NCBI RefSeq assembly: GCF_013114835.1
Contig: NZ_JAAVLW010000001.1
Location: 967,635 to 1,031,634 of the forward strand
Direction of reading: 5' to 3'
DNA: 64,000 nucleotides
Source: Bradyrhizobium archetypum
GTDB lineage: Bacteria; Pseudomonadota; Alphaproteobacteria; Rhizobiales; Xanthobacteraceae
This document shows, piece by piece, positions 38,917-47,601 of this stretch (positions are counted from its first letter, which is position 1; each line of letters starts with the position of its first letter). Both the position numbers and the translations under genes were made by a program. The notes beneath the pieces were generated by a model. The model was given only the letters and a program-made list of their open reading frames with translations, was not told where the DNA came from and ran no database searches.

Positions 38917-39098
38917 GGCGCTATTTCCTCATCCCCGGCTGTTTGCTCGAATGTCCAACGCGGCAATCACGTAAAATTTCCATTTCATTAATCAATAACC
39001 CGCCCGGCAAAAATTGCCTAGTGCGCAAGCCGTCGCAATCTCTGATGGCAATCTTGCCGGTGATAGCTCTTCGCATTCTCGTTCGATAATTTTCTTGG

Positions 39099-39113
39099 TT
39101 AAGTCGATTTTTA
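39099..39113 (+). promoter_or_regulatory. CtrA-like box upstream of ccrM
   Basis: TTAA-GTCGATT-TTTA matches the CtrA consensus TTAA-N7-TTAA with one mismatch. It lies about 80 bases before the ccrM start. In Caulobacter ccrM is a CtrA target, which makes this placement sensible. Confidence 0.55.
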
Positions 39114-39174
39114 CTTTGCCCGGTCAATGTATCGCCAGTCGGTTGTTTAGTCCCGCGTCGCCGACAGCGTCGCC

Positions 39175-40328
<1,154 letters not shown>

Positions 40329-40410
40329 GGCTCCGATTTCATCCCCAAGGGAATGTCCGGCGTAGCTCGACGGTCTGCCGCGCCAATGCGCCGCAGCGTG
40401 CATATGGTTT

Positions 40411-40896
40411 ATGGCGCGTTATCGCGTGAAAGGTGGCTTACCCATACTTGGCGCAACCGGCCTGATCGGCTGGCATGGCAGCCGTGTGATGCATGCAGGT
40501 AGAAAAGTGCCCCTTTGCCGATATTTGGAGGCATACTGCTCGCATTCATTTTTCCACAAAGATTGCTCCCATGCGCACGCGAGGCTCCGAGTCCCTATTG
40601 TGCTGCCGTTGCTGCCGATCTTCCTGATCGGCTTGTTTCCCATGCTGCTGCTGAGCTTGCTCGGTCCTGCCGGGTTGGTCATCCTTGGCATCCTCGTCGC
40701 CTGTGCCGGTCTGACCGATATTCTGGACGCCAGCGGCACCTTCAGCGAGCAGATCATCGTCCATGGTTATGCGCGAGGATCGGAACGCGCAGGCCAACGC
40801 ACCGCCCTGCATTCGGAAGTCCGCTTTGCGTCGACCATGATTGCTTGCGGCGGCGCCCTTGCGGTCGCCGGGATCGGCGGCCTGTTCATCTCGTAA
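40411..40896 (+). CDS. Hypothetical membrane protein (start uncertain)
   Basis: The frame 40411-40896 encodes 161 residues. The C-terminal 100 are convincing: three hydrophobic segments (LPLLPIFLIGLFPMLLLSLL, AGLVILGILVACAGLTDIL, STMIACGGALAVAGIGGLFI) with a soluble stretch holding a Y-A-R-G-S-E-R-A-G-Q-R segment between the second and third. The first 60 are Cys- and His-rich and may be untranslated; an internal GTG at 40600 is an alternative start. No good ribosome binding site is seen for the ATG at 40411. Function unknown. Confidence 0.55.
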   Translation: MARYRVKGGLPILGATGLIGWHGSRVMHAGRKVPLCRYLEAYCSHSFFHKDCSHAHARLRVPIVLPLLPIFLIGLFPMLLLSLLGPAGLVILGILVACAGLTDILDASGTFSEQIIVHGYARGSERAGQRTALHSEVRFASTMIACGGALAVAGIGGLFIS

Positions 40897-41032
40897 CGCG
40901 CGGCTGCTCACGAACTCGTCGCTTGCGTCTGCTGCAAAAATTTGAGCATGGACGTGGCGAACGGCGGCATTGCTGCCATATTCGAAATCCGCAACACGCG
41001 TTCCTGCAAGAAGCAATGGGGGAAAATTCCAG

Positions 41033-41719
41033 ATGCTCAAATTCTATTTCAACGGCTCGCCCAACCCGACCAAGGTCGCGCTCTTCCTCGAGGAAGCCGG
41101 CATCGCCTATGAGCCCGTCCCGGTAGACACCCGCAAGGGCGATCAGTTCAAACCGGAATATCTCGCCATCAATCCGAATGCCAAGGTGCCGGCGATCGAC
41201 GATGACGGCGTCAAGGTGTTCGACAGCAACGCCATCCTGCTCTATCTCGCCGAAAAGACCGGCAAGTTTCTGCCGCCGAACACGCCGTCCAACCGCGGCG
41301 AGTTGCTGTCATGGCTGATGTTCGCCGCCACCGGCGTCGGCCCCTTTTCCGGCCAGGCCGTGCACTTCAAGCATTTTGCGCCAGAGAAGATCGACTACGC
41401 CCACAACCGGTACCAGTACGAAGCGCAGCGGCATTACGGCATCCTCAACGACCATCTCGCCAAGCGCCGCTACATGGTCGGCGAGACCTATACCATCGTC
41501 GACATGGATGTCTGGGGCTGGGCCCGCATGATGGCCTTCGTCATAGGCGAAGACGCAGCCCCGAAATACCCCAACGTCAAGCGGCTGGTGGACGAGATCT
41601 CGGCCCGTCCCGCCGCGGCTAAGGCGATCGCGCTGAAGGATAAGTTCAAATTCAAGGCCGAGATGGACGACGAAGCCCGCAGCAACATGTTCAAGCACAT
41701 GTCGGTGAAGGCCGCCTGA
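41033..41719 (+). CDS. Glutathione S-transferase (YfcG/YghU-like)
   Basis: This 228-residue protein begins MLKFYFNGSPNPTKVALFLEEAG, the N-terminal thioredoxin-like domain of GSTs with Asn-Pro-Thr near the catalytic position as in YfcG-type enzymes. NPNAKVPAIDDDGVKVFDSNAILLYLAEK (about 43-72) is the glutathione-binding cis-Pro and E/S region. The all-helical C-terminal domain ends around K-A-A. It likely uses glutathione for thiol or disulfide reactions, substrate unknown. The upstream 73 bases to the membrane protein gene include AATGGGGGAAAATTCCAG, with a good ribosome binding site. Confidence 0.9.
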   Translation: MLKFYFNGSPNPTKVALFLEEAGIAYEPVPVDTRKGDQFKPEYLAINPNAKVPAIDDDGVKVFDSNAILLYLAEKTGKFLPPNTPSNRGELLSWLMFAATGVGPFSGQAVHFKHFAPEKIDYAHNRYQYEAQRHYGILNDHLAKRRYMVGETYTIVDMDVWGWARMMAFVIGEDAAPKYPNVKRLVDEISARPAAAKAIALKDKFKFKAEMDDEARSNMFKHMSVKAA

Positions 41720-41739
41720 TAAGGCTCACTCAAGCAAAA

Positions 41740-41769
41740 CGGCGTCCTCGCGGGCGCCGCTTTCATTTG
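41740..41769 (+). terminator. Terminator after the GST gene
   Basis: CGGCGTCC-TCGC-GGGCGCCG is a stem of eight pairs, preceded by AAAA and followed by CTTTCATTT. It starts 20 bases after the stop. Confidence 0.65.
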
Positions 41770-41794
41770 CGACCCAGCCGTCGCATGCGCGGCT

Positions 41795-42229
41795 TCAAAC
41801 TACGGCGGCGAGCTTTCGCTCCGCCGGGAACGGCCCGAGCACGCGCTCGACCAGCGCCGAGTCACAATATTCCTTGATCTGCTTGATCTTGCCGTTTTCG
41901 ATCCGCCAGACCATGCAGTACTGATTGTCGTAGCGCTCCCCCGCCTTGGTGACGTTGTCGCCGCGGGCTTCGACCACGACGTAATCACCTTCCGCGATGA
42001 AGTTGAACGCCAGCGTGCGCGGCCGTCCGGCGGCGAGCAGCGAGCGCAGATGACCCATCAGGCGGTTATTGATGGCATCACGGCCCTTGAACTCCCCCGA
42101 CCAGGAATATTGGCCGGTGACAATCCAGGTGACATCCTCGGCGATGTTGTCGAGAAAGGTTGTTCCACTGCGGTTCGCTGAATCCGTGTAGATTTGGTGC
42201 ACCAGTTTCTTGTTCGCTGCTGCGCTCAT
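41795..42229 (-). CDS. NTF2-like (SnoaL) family protein
   Basis: This 144-residue protein fits the SnoaL/NTF2-like cone fold: a first helix (AANKKLVHQIYTDS), then WSGEFKGRDAINNRL, then FIAEGDYVVVEARGDNV and WRIENGKIKQIKEYCDSALVERV. Such proteins are ketosteroid-isomerase-like or polyketide-cyclase-like and bind small hydrophobic ligands. AAGGAGATGCCGCC precedes the ATG. It is divergent from the LysR gene, with 87 bases between, and is the obvious target of that regulator. Confidence 0.85.
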   Translation of the reverse strand: MSAAANKKLVHQIYTDSANRSGTTFLDNIAEDVTWIVTGQYSWSGEFKGRDAINNRLMGHLRSLLAAGRPRTLAFNFIAEGDYVVVEARGDNVTKAGERYDNQYCMVWRIENGKIKQIKEYCDSALVERVLGPFPAERKLAAVV

Positions 42230-42316
42230 GGCGGCATCTCCTTATCCGATGTCGAAATCATCGCGCGCCGCGCAGCATTCTTCCAATCGATAGCGATTAT
42301 GATATATATTCACACG

Positions 42317-43282
42317 ATGAATTTGAATTCGCTTGACCTCAATCTCCTGGTCGCGCTCGACGCGCTGCTCCGCGAAGCCAATGTCAGCCGCGCCGCGATG
42401 CGGATCGGGCTGTCGCAGCCGGCGGCGAGCCACGCGCTGCAGCGGCTGCGCGATTTGATCGGCGATCCGCTGCTGGTGCGAACCGGCGCGCGGATGGAGT
42501 TGACACCACGGGCGCAGGCCTTGCGCGCGCCGCTGGCGCAAGCGCTTGACCAGGTGCGCGCGCTGTTCATCGCCGATGAGTTCGATGCCGCAAGAAGCGA
42601 ACGCCAGTTTCGCCTGATGATGCCGGATCTGGCGGTCGAGCTTTTGATGCCGCCGCTGATGGAGAAGATCACCAAGGCCGCGCCAAACGTCCGGATCGAC
42701 GTGGTACCATGGCGCGGGCCGGCGATCTTCACGGCGGAATTCGCCCGCACCATCGATCTCGTGATTTCGATCGGCAACGCCTTCTCCGGATTCCACCGGC
42801 AGCGGCTTTACACCGACAGCGACGCGCTCGCCATCCGGCGTGGCCACCCGGTCGGCGCGCGGCTGAAGCGGATCGAGACCTTTCTTGATGCGCGCCATGT
42901 CGCGGTCGTGATCCGTGGGCAGAGCGAGGACCTGATCGACATGTGGCTGCGCCCCAAGGGCATAGAGCGACGCATCGCACTGGTCGTATCAGGCTATCTC
43001 GAGGCGCTGCATGTGGCCGCGCGCACCGATCTCGTCGCCTTCGTGCCGCGTCGCCTGATCGGCGCACTGTCGAAGCAATTGTCGCTCGCGACCGTGACAC
43101 CGCCGCTCGATCCCGGAATCGACGAGCAGTTCATGTTCTACCCGACCCGCGCCCAGATGGACCCCGGCTCGATCTGGCTGCGCAAGCTGATGCTGGAGAC
43201 CGGCCGCGAGTTGGATACGCGCAAGACCCCGTCCAGGACAGCCGGATCCACGCGCTCGCAATCGTGGGCAGCAGCCAGCTAA
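42317..43282 (+). CDS. LysR-family transcriptional regulator
   Basis: This 321-residue protein starts MNLNSLDLNLLVALDALL, the standard NodD-type beginning, followed by the winged-helix region NVSRAAMRIGLSQPAASHALQRLRDLIGDPLLVRTG (about 24-59) and a C-terminal effector domain. I use the ATG at 42317; ATG at 42299 is a possible alternative. It is divergent from the NTF2-like gene. The short intergenic DNA holds an AT-rich stretch (GATTATGATATATATT) where a LysR site and both promoters should lie. The ligand is unknown. Confidence 0.9.
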   Translation: MNLNSLDLNLLVALDALLREANVSRAAMRIGLSQPAASHALQRLRDLIGDPLLVRTGARMELTPRAQALRAPLAQALDQVRALFIADEFDAARSERQFRLMMPDLAVELLMPPLMEKITKAAPNVRIDVVPWRGPAIFTAEFARTIDLVISIGNAFSGFHRQRLYTDSDALAIRRGHPVGARLKRIETFLDARHVAVVIRGQSEDLIDMWLRPKGIERRIALVVSGYLEALHVAARTDLVAFVPRRLIGALSKQLSLATVTPPLDPGIDEQFMFYPTRAQMDPGSIWLRKLMLETGRELDTRKTPSRTAGSTRSQSWAAAS

Positions 43283-43291
43283 CGCGTCAGT

Positions 43292-43320
43292 AAAAAGCCC
43301 TGGATTTCTCCAGGGCTTTT
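43292..43320. terminator. Bidirectional terminator between LysR and Omp genes
   Basis: AAAAAGCCCTGGA-TTTC-TCCAGGGCTTTT forms a perfect 12-base stem with A and T runs on both sides, so it can end both convergent transcripts. Confidence 0.92.
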
Positions 43321-43350
43321 AGGTGGCGATGGCCGCGATAGGTGCCGATT

Positions 43351-44208
43351 CTAGAAGCGATAGTTGATGCCACCCTTCGCGGTATGAAGATCGAAGTGCG
43401 ATGTGTTGGCCGAATTGCCTGGGATCGCGAGCGTTGTACCGCCGCTACGCAGGCCAAGATAGAGATACTCTGCCTTGAGCGACCAATTGCGGTCAAATGC
43501 CCACTCAATGCCGCCGCCAGCTGAATAGCCGTAGTGAAAACCGGAACTGGATGCGCTGCTGTTCGACAGTGCGGCTTGTTGCGCCGGGGAATAGTTAGGA
43601 GCAAATGAAAATACGACGCTGTCCACGGCGAACCTGGTCTGCGCGTCAGCCCAGGCGAAGCCACCAGTTACGTACAGCAGCACCCTATCCGCGGCGTAGC
43701 CGACCCGGCCTCTAACCGTACCGAACGCATCGATGGTTTGCTGAAGCCGTGCAACGCCAGTGTAACGGCCATCGTCGCCGCCGATGCTTGCATTGACGAA
43801 GAACGGTTTGGCATCTTGGCCGCGCATGCGGCCGAAGCTAGCGTCGGCTTCGAGGCCGAAGACCCAGCTGCTGACTTGCCAGTTATAGCCAAGCTGGAAA
43901 CCCCCGAAGCCGCCCTTCGGATCGGCCGACAGGCCGAACGGCGGCGTGGTGGGCGGGACGCCGCCGCCAAAGCCATTGATAATAGCGGCGGGGACAATTG
44001 CGGTGGTGTAGGCAGCGGGGCTGAATGTCGCCGTTGCAGGATCGTTAGCGTCAGCGTAACCGCCATGCGCGCCGATGTAGAAACCCGACCAATCGAAAGC
44101 AGGACTGACCGGAGGCGCTTTGGTGTAAGGCCTTGCAGCCAAGTCGGCGGCTGAGGCGGAAGCCGCTGACAAAATAATGAGGGCTGCGGCCAAGCAATGC
44201 TTTTTCAT
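43351..44208 (-). CDS. Omp25-like outer membrane beta-barrel protein
   Basis: This 285-residue protein has a signal peptide (MKKHCLAAALIILSAASASA, cut before ADLAAR) and the mature start LAARPYTKAPPVSPAFDWSG-FYIGAHGGYA that is typical of Omp25/Omp31-type barrels in Rhizobiales. Alternating hydrophobic strands follow and the C-terminus ends in aromatic Phe (GGINYRF), the beta-barrel assembly signal. It likely sits in the outer membrane as a small structural barrel rather than a pore. Two short direct repeats lie upstream at 44241-44266. Confidence 0.92.
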   Translation of the reverse strand: MKKHCLAAALIILSAASASAADLAARPYTKAPPVSPAFDWSGFYIGAHGGYADANDPATATFSPAAYTTAIVPAAIINGFGGGVPPTTPPFGLSADPKGGFGGFQLGYNWQVSSWVFGLEADASFGRMRGQDAKPFFVNASIGGDDGRYTGVARLQQTIDAFGTVRGRVGYAADRVLLYVTGGFAWADAQTRFAVDSVVFSFAPNYSPAQQAALSNSSASSSGFHYGYSAGGGIEWAFDRNWSLKAEYLYLGLRSGGTTLAIPGNSANTSHFDLHTAKGGINYRF

Positions 44209-44574
44209 TTTGGTACCCTTAAATAAACGGCCTAAATCACCTTACCTTCTAAATTATCTTACCTTCGAATCGGGCCGCTGGCTGTCGCTTTCGTGCAACA
44301 GGGGAACCTTCAATTTGAACGTGAACCTGACCTGCAGGACGGGCTGGTCGTCGTCTCGGACCTGCTCGTCAGGATGAGGCTTGATATCGTAGATGGGGGT
44401 AACGGACCCGGTCCGCCTTCCGAGCAAGCCGCGCTTGCCAGCGGTCACGGCAACCGCACTCACAGGCCGGACATATGGATACAAGCGATTCGATCTCGGA
44501 CCACGAGGCCGCGGTGCGGCCTTATCCATAGAGAGGTGCTTCGCAGTCGTTAGGGTGAGGTCTGACGTACAGTC
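44209..44574. other. Upstream region of the Omp gene
   Basis: No gene is supported in these 366 bases. From 44220 to 44270 the DNA is AT-rich and carries two direct CTTACCTTC repeats. A minus-strand frame (44254-44529) encodes 91 residues of no recognisable family and lacks a ribosome binding site. From 44280 on I see nothing further. Confidence 0.6.
44241..44266 (-). promoter_or_regulatory. Direct repeats upstream of the Omp gene
   Basis: GAAGGTAAG is repeated exactly, 17 bases from start to start, 33-58 bases before the Omp ATG on its strand. The even spacing suggests a regulator site or stacked contacts near the promoter. Confidence 0.5.
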
Positions 44575-45192
44575 TCAACCCTTCTCTTCCGCCAGCACCT
44601 TCTGCACGGCCGGGCGCTCCGACATCCGCTTGCGGTGAGCGGCCACCTTCGGCAGCGTCGCAACATCGACTCCGTCGCCTTCGAGCCAGAGCGCGATCGT
44701 AAACAGATAGGGGTCGCAGACCGTGTATTGATCGCCCATCACCCACGGTCCCTTCAACATGTCGCGCTCGATCAGCGCGAAGCCGGCGGCCATGGTTTCC
44801 GGCACCTTGCGCTTCATGTCGGCAAACGAGGATTCCTCGGTCGCCCAGCGATAACCGCGCATCTTGTGGGCGTGCGACACATGCACGGTGGAGCAGAGAT
44901 AGCTGTTGAAGGATTGCGCCTGCGCGAACGCGAAGGGATCAGCGGGCGCCAGCTTCGCTTCTGGAAAGCTGCTCGCGATGTAGGCGAGGATCGCCGGCGT
45001 CTCGGTCAGCGTGCCGCGATCGGTCACCAGCGCGGGCACCCGCCCCTTCGGGTTGATCGCCAGATATTCTGCCGTGGTCTGCTGGCGGTTCTTGAAGTCG
45101 AGCCGTTCCGCCGTGTAGGCGGCGCCGGCCTCCTCCAAGGCGATATGCGAAGCGAGCGCGCAGGTACCAGGGGCGGTGTAAAGCTTGAACAT
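44575..45192 (-). CDS. Glutathione S-transferase, beta-like
   Basis: This 205-residue protein begins MFKLYTAPGTCALASHIALE; Cys11 in PGTC is the place of the catalytic cysteine of bacterial beta-class GSTs. The glutathione site is NPKGRVPALVTDRGTLTETPAIL at about 46-68. The C-terminal domain has HVSHAHKMRGYRW, also seen in beta-class enzymes. I use the ATG at 45190-45192; a GTG-like start four codons earlier is not needed. Substrate unknown. It is divergent from the next NTF2-like gene. Confidence 0.9.
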   Translation of the reverse strand: MFKLYTAPGTCALASHIALEEAGAAYTAERLDFKNRQQTTAEYLAINPKGRVPALVTDRGTLTETPAILAYIASSFPEAKLAPADPFAFAQAQSFNSYLCSTVHVSHAHKMRGYRWATEESSFADMKRKVPETMAAGFALIERDMLKGPWVMGDQYTVCDPYLFTIALWLEGDGVDVATLPKVAAHRKRMSERPAVQKVLAEEKG

Positions 45193-45346
45193 GGCGGTCC
45201 TCATCGGGAAAGCCGGACGTTACCGGCAGGCCGCCGTGCCGTCCACCCCCGGCGGGTGGAGTTGCCCCTCGCGGTTCAACGCTGATGATCGTATCGTCGG
45301 CGGGATCATGAGCGCCATAGAGACCGAGGTTCAAGGACGGCATGCA

Positions 45347-45721
45347 ATGGACACGCGCGCAATCACCAACACTGTGATGCAGTATATGGCAGCATGGAAC
45401 GAGCCTGGTGATACCGCCAGGCGCGCCCTGCTCGCGCAATGCTGGAGCGAGGACGGCGTCTATGTCGATCCGACCGCTTCGCTCAATGCGCGCGACGCCC
45501 TCGCCGCCCACATCGCCGCGGTGCTGGCGAGCCGGCCCGGCGCACGGCTGGAATTCATGAGCGGTATCGATATCCATCACAACATGGTCCGCTTCCTCTG
45601 GCGCCTGGTGCGCGCGGATGGATCAACCGGCGATACCTCGATCGATTTCGGCGAGATCGGTCCCGACGGGCGGCTGGTGAAGATCGTCGGCTTCTTCGGC
45701 CCGGCCCCGCCGCTTCCGTAA
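45347..45721 (+). CDS. NTF2-like (SnoaL-type) hypothetical protein
   Basis: This protein of about 124 residues starts M-D-T-R-A-I-T-N-T-V-M and shows an NTF2-like pattern: YMAAWNEPGDTARRALLAQCWSEDGVYVDPTASLNARDALAAHIA, then a central strand region and IDFGEIGPDGRLVKIVGFFG. The ATG at 45347 follows AAGGACGG. An earlier ATG at 45308 is possible but has only a weak GGCGGG before it. Substrate and role are unknown; it may act with the adjacent flavoprotein. Confidence 0.78.
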   Translation: MDTRAITNTVMQYMAAWNEPGDTARRALLAQCWSEDGVYVDPTASLNARDALAAHIAAVLASRPGARLEFMSGIDIHHNMVRFLWRLVRADGSTGDTSIDFGEIGPDGRLVKIVGFFGPAPPLP

Positions 45722-45783
45722 ATCGCCGGGTCCGCAAGTGACTCCACCGGCCCTTTGCAGTTGCCCCCTTCCCTCCCTCATGT

Positions 45784-45818
45784 CATGACGCCCCGGGAAG
45801 CAACAGGGGCGTATCATG
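45784..45818. promoter_or_regulatory. Inverted repeat over the start of the monooxygenase gene
   Basis: CATGACGCCCC pairs with GGGGCGT-at-CATG around an 11-base loop. The right arm includes the GGGG ribosome binding site and the ATG at 45816. It could hide the start in RNA or serve as an operator. Confidence 0.5.
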
Positions 45819-47102
45819 ACGGTTCTCATCGCGGGCGGCGGCATTGGCGGGCTGACGCTGGCGCTCAGCCTGCACCAGATCGGCGTTGCCGCAAAAGTCT
45901 TCGAGAGCGTGCCGGAATTGCGGCCGCTCGGCGTCGGCATCAACGTGCTGCCGCATGCGGTGCGCGAACTGATCGAGCTCGGCCTGCATGATGCGCTCGA
46001 TGCGGCCGCCGTCCGCACCAAGGAGCTCGCCTATTTTTCCAAGCATGGCAAACCGATCTGGAGCGAGCCGCGCGGCATCGAGGCCGGTTACAAATGGCCG
46101 CAGTTTTCGATCCATCGCGGCACGCTGCAGCAGATTTTGCTCGAAACCGCGGTCGAGCGGCTGGGCAAAGAAAACATCCTGACCAGCCATCACCTCTCCG
46201 GCTGGACCGAAACCGCAAACGGCGTCCGCGCGGAATTCATCGACAAGGCAACCGGCCAATCAAAAGGCCATCACGACGGCGCGCTGCTGATCGCGGCCGA
46301 CGGCATCCATTCGGCGGTTCGCGAAAAACTTTACCCCAAGGAAGGCCCGCCCATCTGGAACGGGCGCATCCTGTGGCGCGGCATCACCGACAGCGACGCC
46401 TTCCTGTCCGGCCGCACCATGATCATGGCCGGTCACGAAATCCTGAAATTCGTCTGCTACCCGATCTCGAAGCAGGCCGACAGCCGAGGCAAATTCCGGA
46501 TCAACTGGGTGGCCGAGCGGCATATGCCGCCGACCTATCAGTGGCGGCGCGAGGACTATAACCGGACCGCAAAACTCGAAGAGTTTCTGCCCTGGTTCAA
46601 GGACTGGAAGTTCGACTGGCTCGACGTGCCCGGCCTGATCGCGGACTGCCCGCACGCCTATGAATACCCTCTCGTCGATCGCGATCCGATCCCGCAATGG
46701 ACGTTCGGCCGCGTCACGCTGATGGGCGATGCGGCCCATCCGATGTACCCGATCGGCTCCAATGGCGCGTCGCAGGCGATCCTCGACGCGCGTGTCATTA
46801 CCCGCGAAATTCTGGCGAAGGGGACGACCAACGCGGCGCTGGTCGCATATGAGGCCGAGCGGCGGCCCGCAACCACCGACCTCGTGATGCTCAACCGCCG
46901 CAACGGTCCCGAGCAGGTGATGCAGATGGTCGAAGAGCGCGCGCCCAATGGCTTTGGCGTCGTCACCGACGTGCTCTCGCAGCAGGAGTTGGAAGACATC
47001 GCTGCCAACTACAAGCGTGTCGCCGGCTTCCAGGTCGAGGGGCTCAACGCCAAGCCGCCGATCGTCCAGATCACGCGGGAAGCGCCGCGGGCAGCGAGCT
47101 AG
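45816..47102 (+). CDS. FAD-dependent aromatic monooxygenase-like protein
   Basis: This 428-residue flavoprotein has the N-terminal FAD motif VLIAGGGIGGLTLALSLHQ (residues 3-21), the DG motif LIAADGIHSAVREKL (about 160-174) and the GD motif VTLMGDAAHPMYPIGSNG (about 300-317). These define the PHBH-like group that hydroxylates aromatic rings using NAD(P)H and oxygen. Length is normal. Its 3' end overlaps the thioesterase gene on the other strand by 32 bases. A hairpin covers its start codon. The substrate is unknown; salicylate- or hydroxybenzoate-like is only a guess. Confidence 0.88.
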   Translation: MTVLIAGGGIGGLTLALSLHQIGVAAKVFESVPELRPLGVGINVLPHAVRELIELGLHDALDAAAVRTKELAYFSKHGKPIWSEPRGIEAGYKWPQFSIHRGTLQQILLETAVERLGKENILTSHHLSGWTETANGVRAEFIDKATGQSKGHHDGALLIAADGIHSAVREKLYPKEGPPIWNGRILWRGITDSDAFLSGRTMIMAGHEILKFVCYPISKQADSRGKFRINWVAERHMPPTYQWRREDYNRTAKLEEFLPWFKDWKFDWLDVPGLIADCPHAYEYPLVDRDPIPQWTFGRVTLMGDAAHPMYPIGSNGASQAILDARVITREILAKGTTNAALVAYEAERRPATTDLVMLNRRNGPEQVMQMVEERAPNGFGVVTDVLSQQELEDIAANYKRVAGFQVEGLNAKPPIVQITREAPRAAS

Positions 47103-47526
47103 CGGACGGCGCGATTGCCTTAGCCGTTTCGACCAGCCGCGCACTCGTTGAGGCGGTCGCAAGCACCGTGCCATCCTTGGCCATCAGCCGCCCCTCCACG
47201 AAGGCCACCGTCTTGCCGAGCTGGGTGACGTTGGCCTCGCCCGTGATCGGCCCTGGTCTGGCGGGGCTGAGAAAATTCACCGTCATGGTGATGGTCGCCG
47301 TGTAGAGTTTTCCCTCGGTCATCACAAACACCGCCGGCCCCATGGTGTCGTCGAGCATCGCCGAGAGAATGCCGCCCTGCACGAAGCCGGCCGGATTGCA
47401 GAAATCCCGCTTGCCGTCGAAGCCGATCCGGATCCAGCCGTCCTTCGGCCGCGCGTCGAGCAGGCGCCAGCCGAGCAGCTTTGAGGATGGCGGTGCGGTG
47501 AAATTATCGAAGACCGTGCTGACCAT
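47071..47526 (-). CDS. PaaI-type hotdog thioesterase
   Basis: This 151-residue protein has the hotdog-fold pattern: GFVQGGILSAMLDDTMGPAVFV (about 47-68), with the Gly-Gly region and an acidic residue near the helix start, then LYTATITMTVNFLSPARPGPI. PaaI-like enzymes split phenylacetyl-CoA and similar thioesters; the exact acyl group is unknown. It converges on the monooxygenase gene with a 32-base overlap. Confidence 0.87.
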   Translation of the reverse strand: MVSTVFDNFTAPPSSKLLGWRLLDARPKDGWIRIGFDGKRDFCNPAGFVQGGILSAMLDDTMGPAVFVMTEGKLYTATITMTVNFLSPARPGPITGEANVTQLGKTVAFVEGRLMAKDGTVLATASTSARLVETAKAIAPSASSLPAALPA

Positions 47527-47601
47527 GGGAACCTCCGTCAGGCTCCCTCCTATCGCAGCCCTGCTGCCAGCATGGTGTCAGCAGCGAGCAGCCTCGCATC
47601 T

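Noticed and set aside
44254..44529. 91-codon minus-strand frame before the Omp gene
   Set aside because: No family, no ribosome binding site, and Arg/Pro-rich composition. It also covers the direct repeats that look regulatory.
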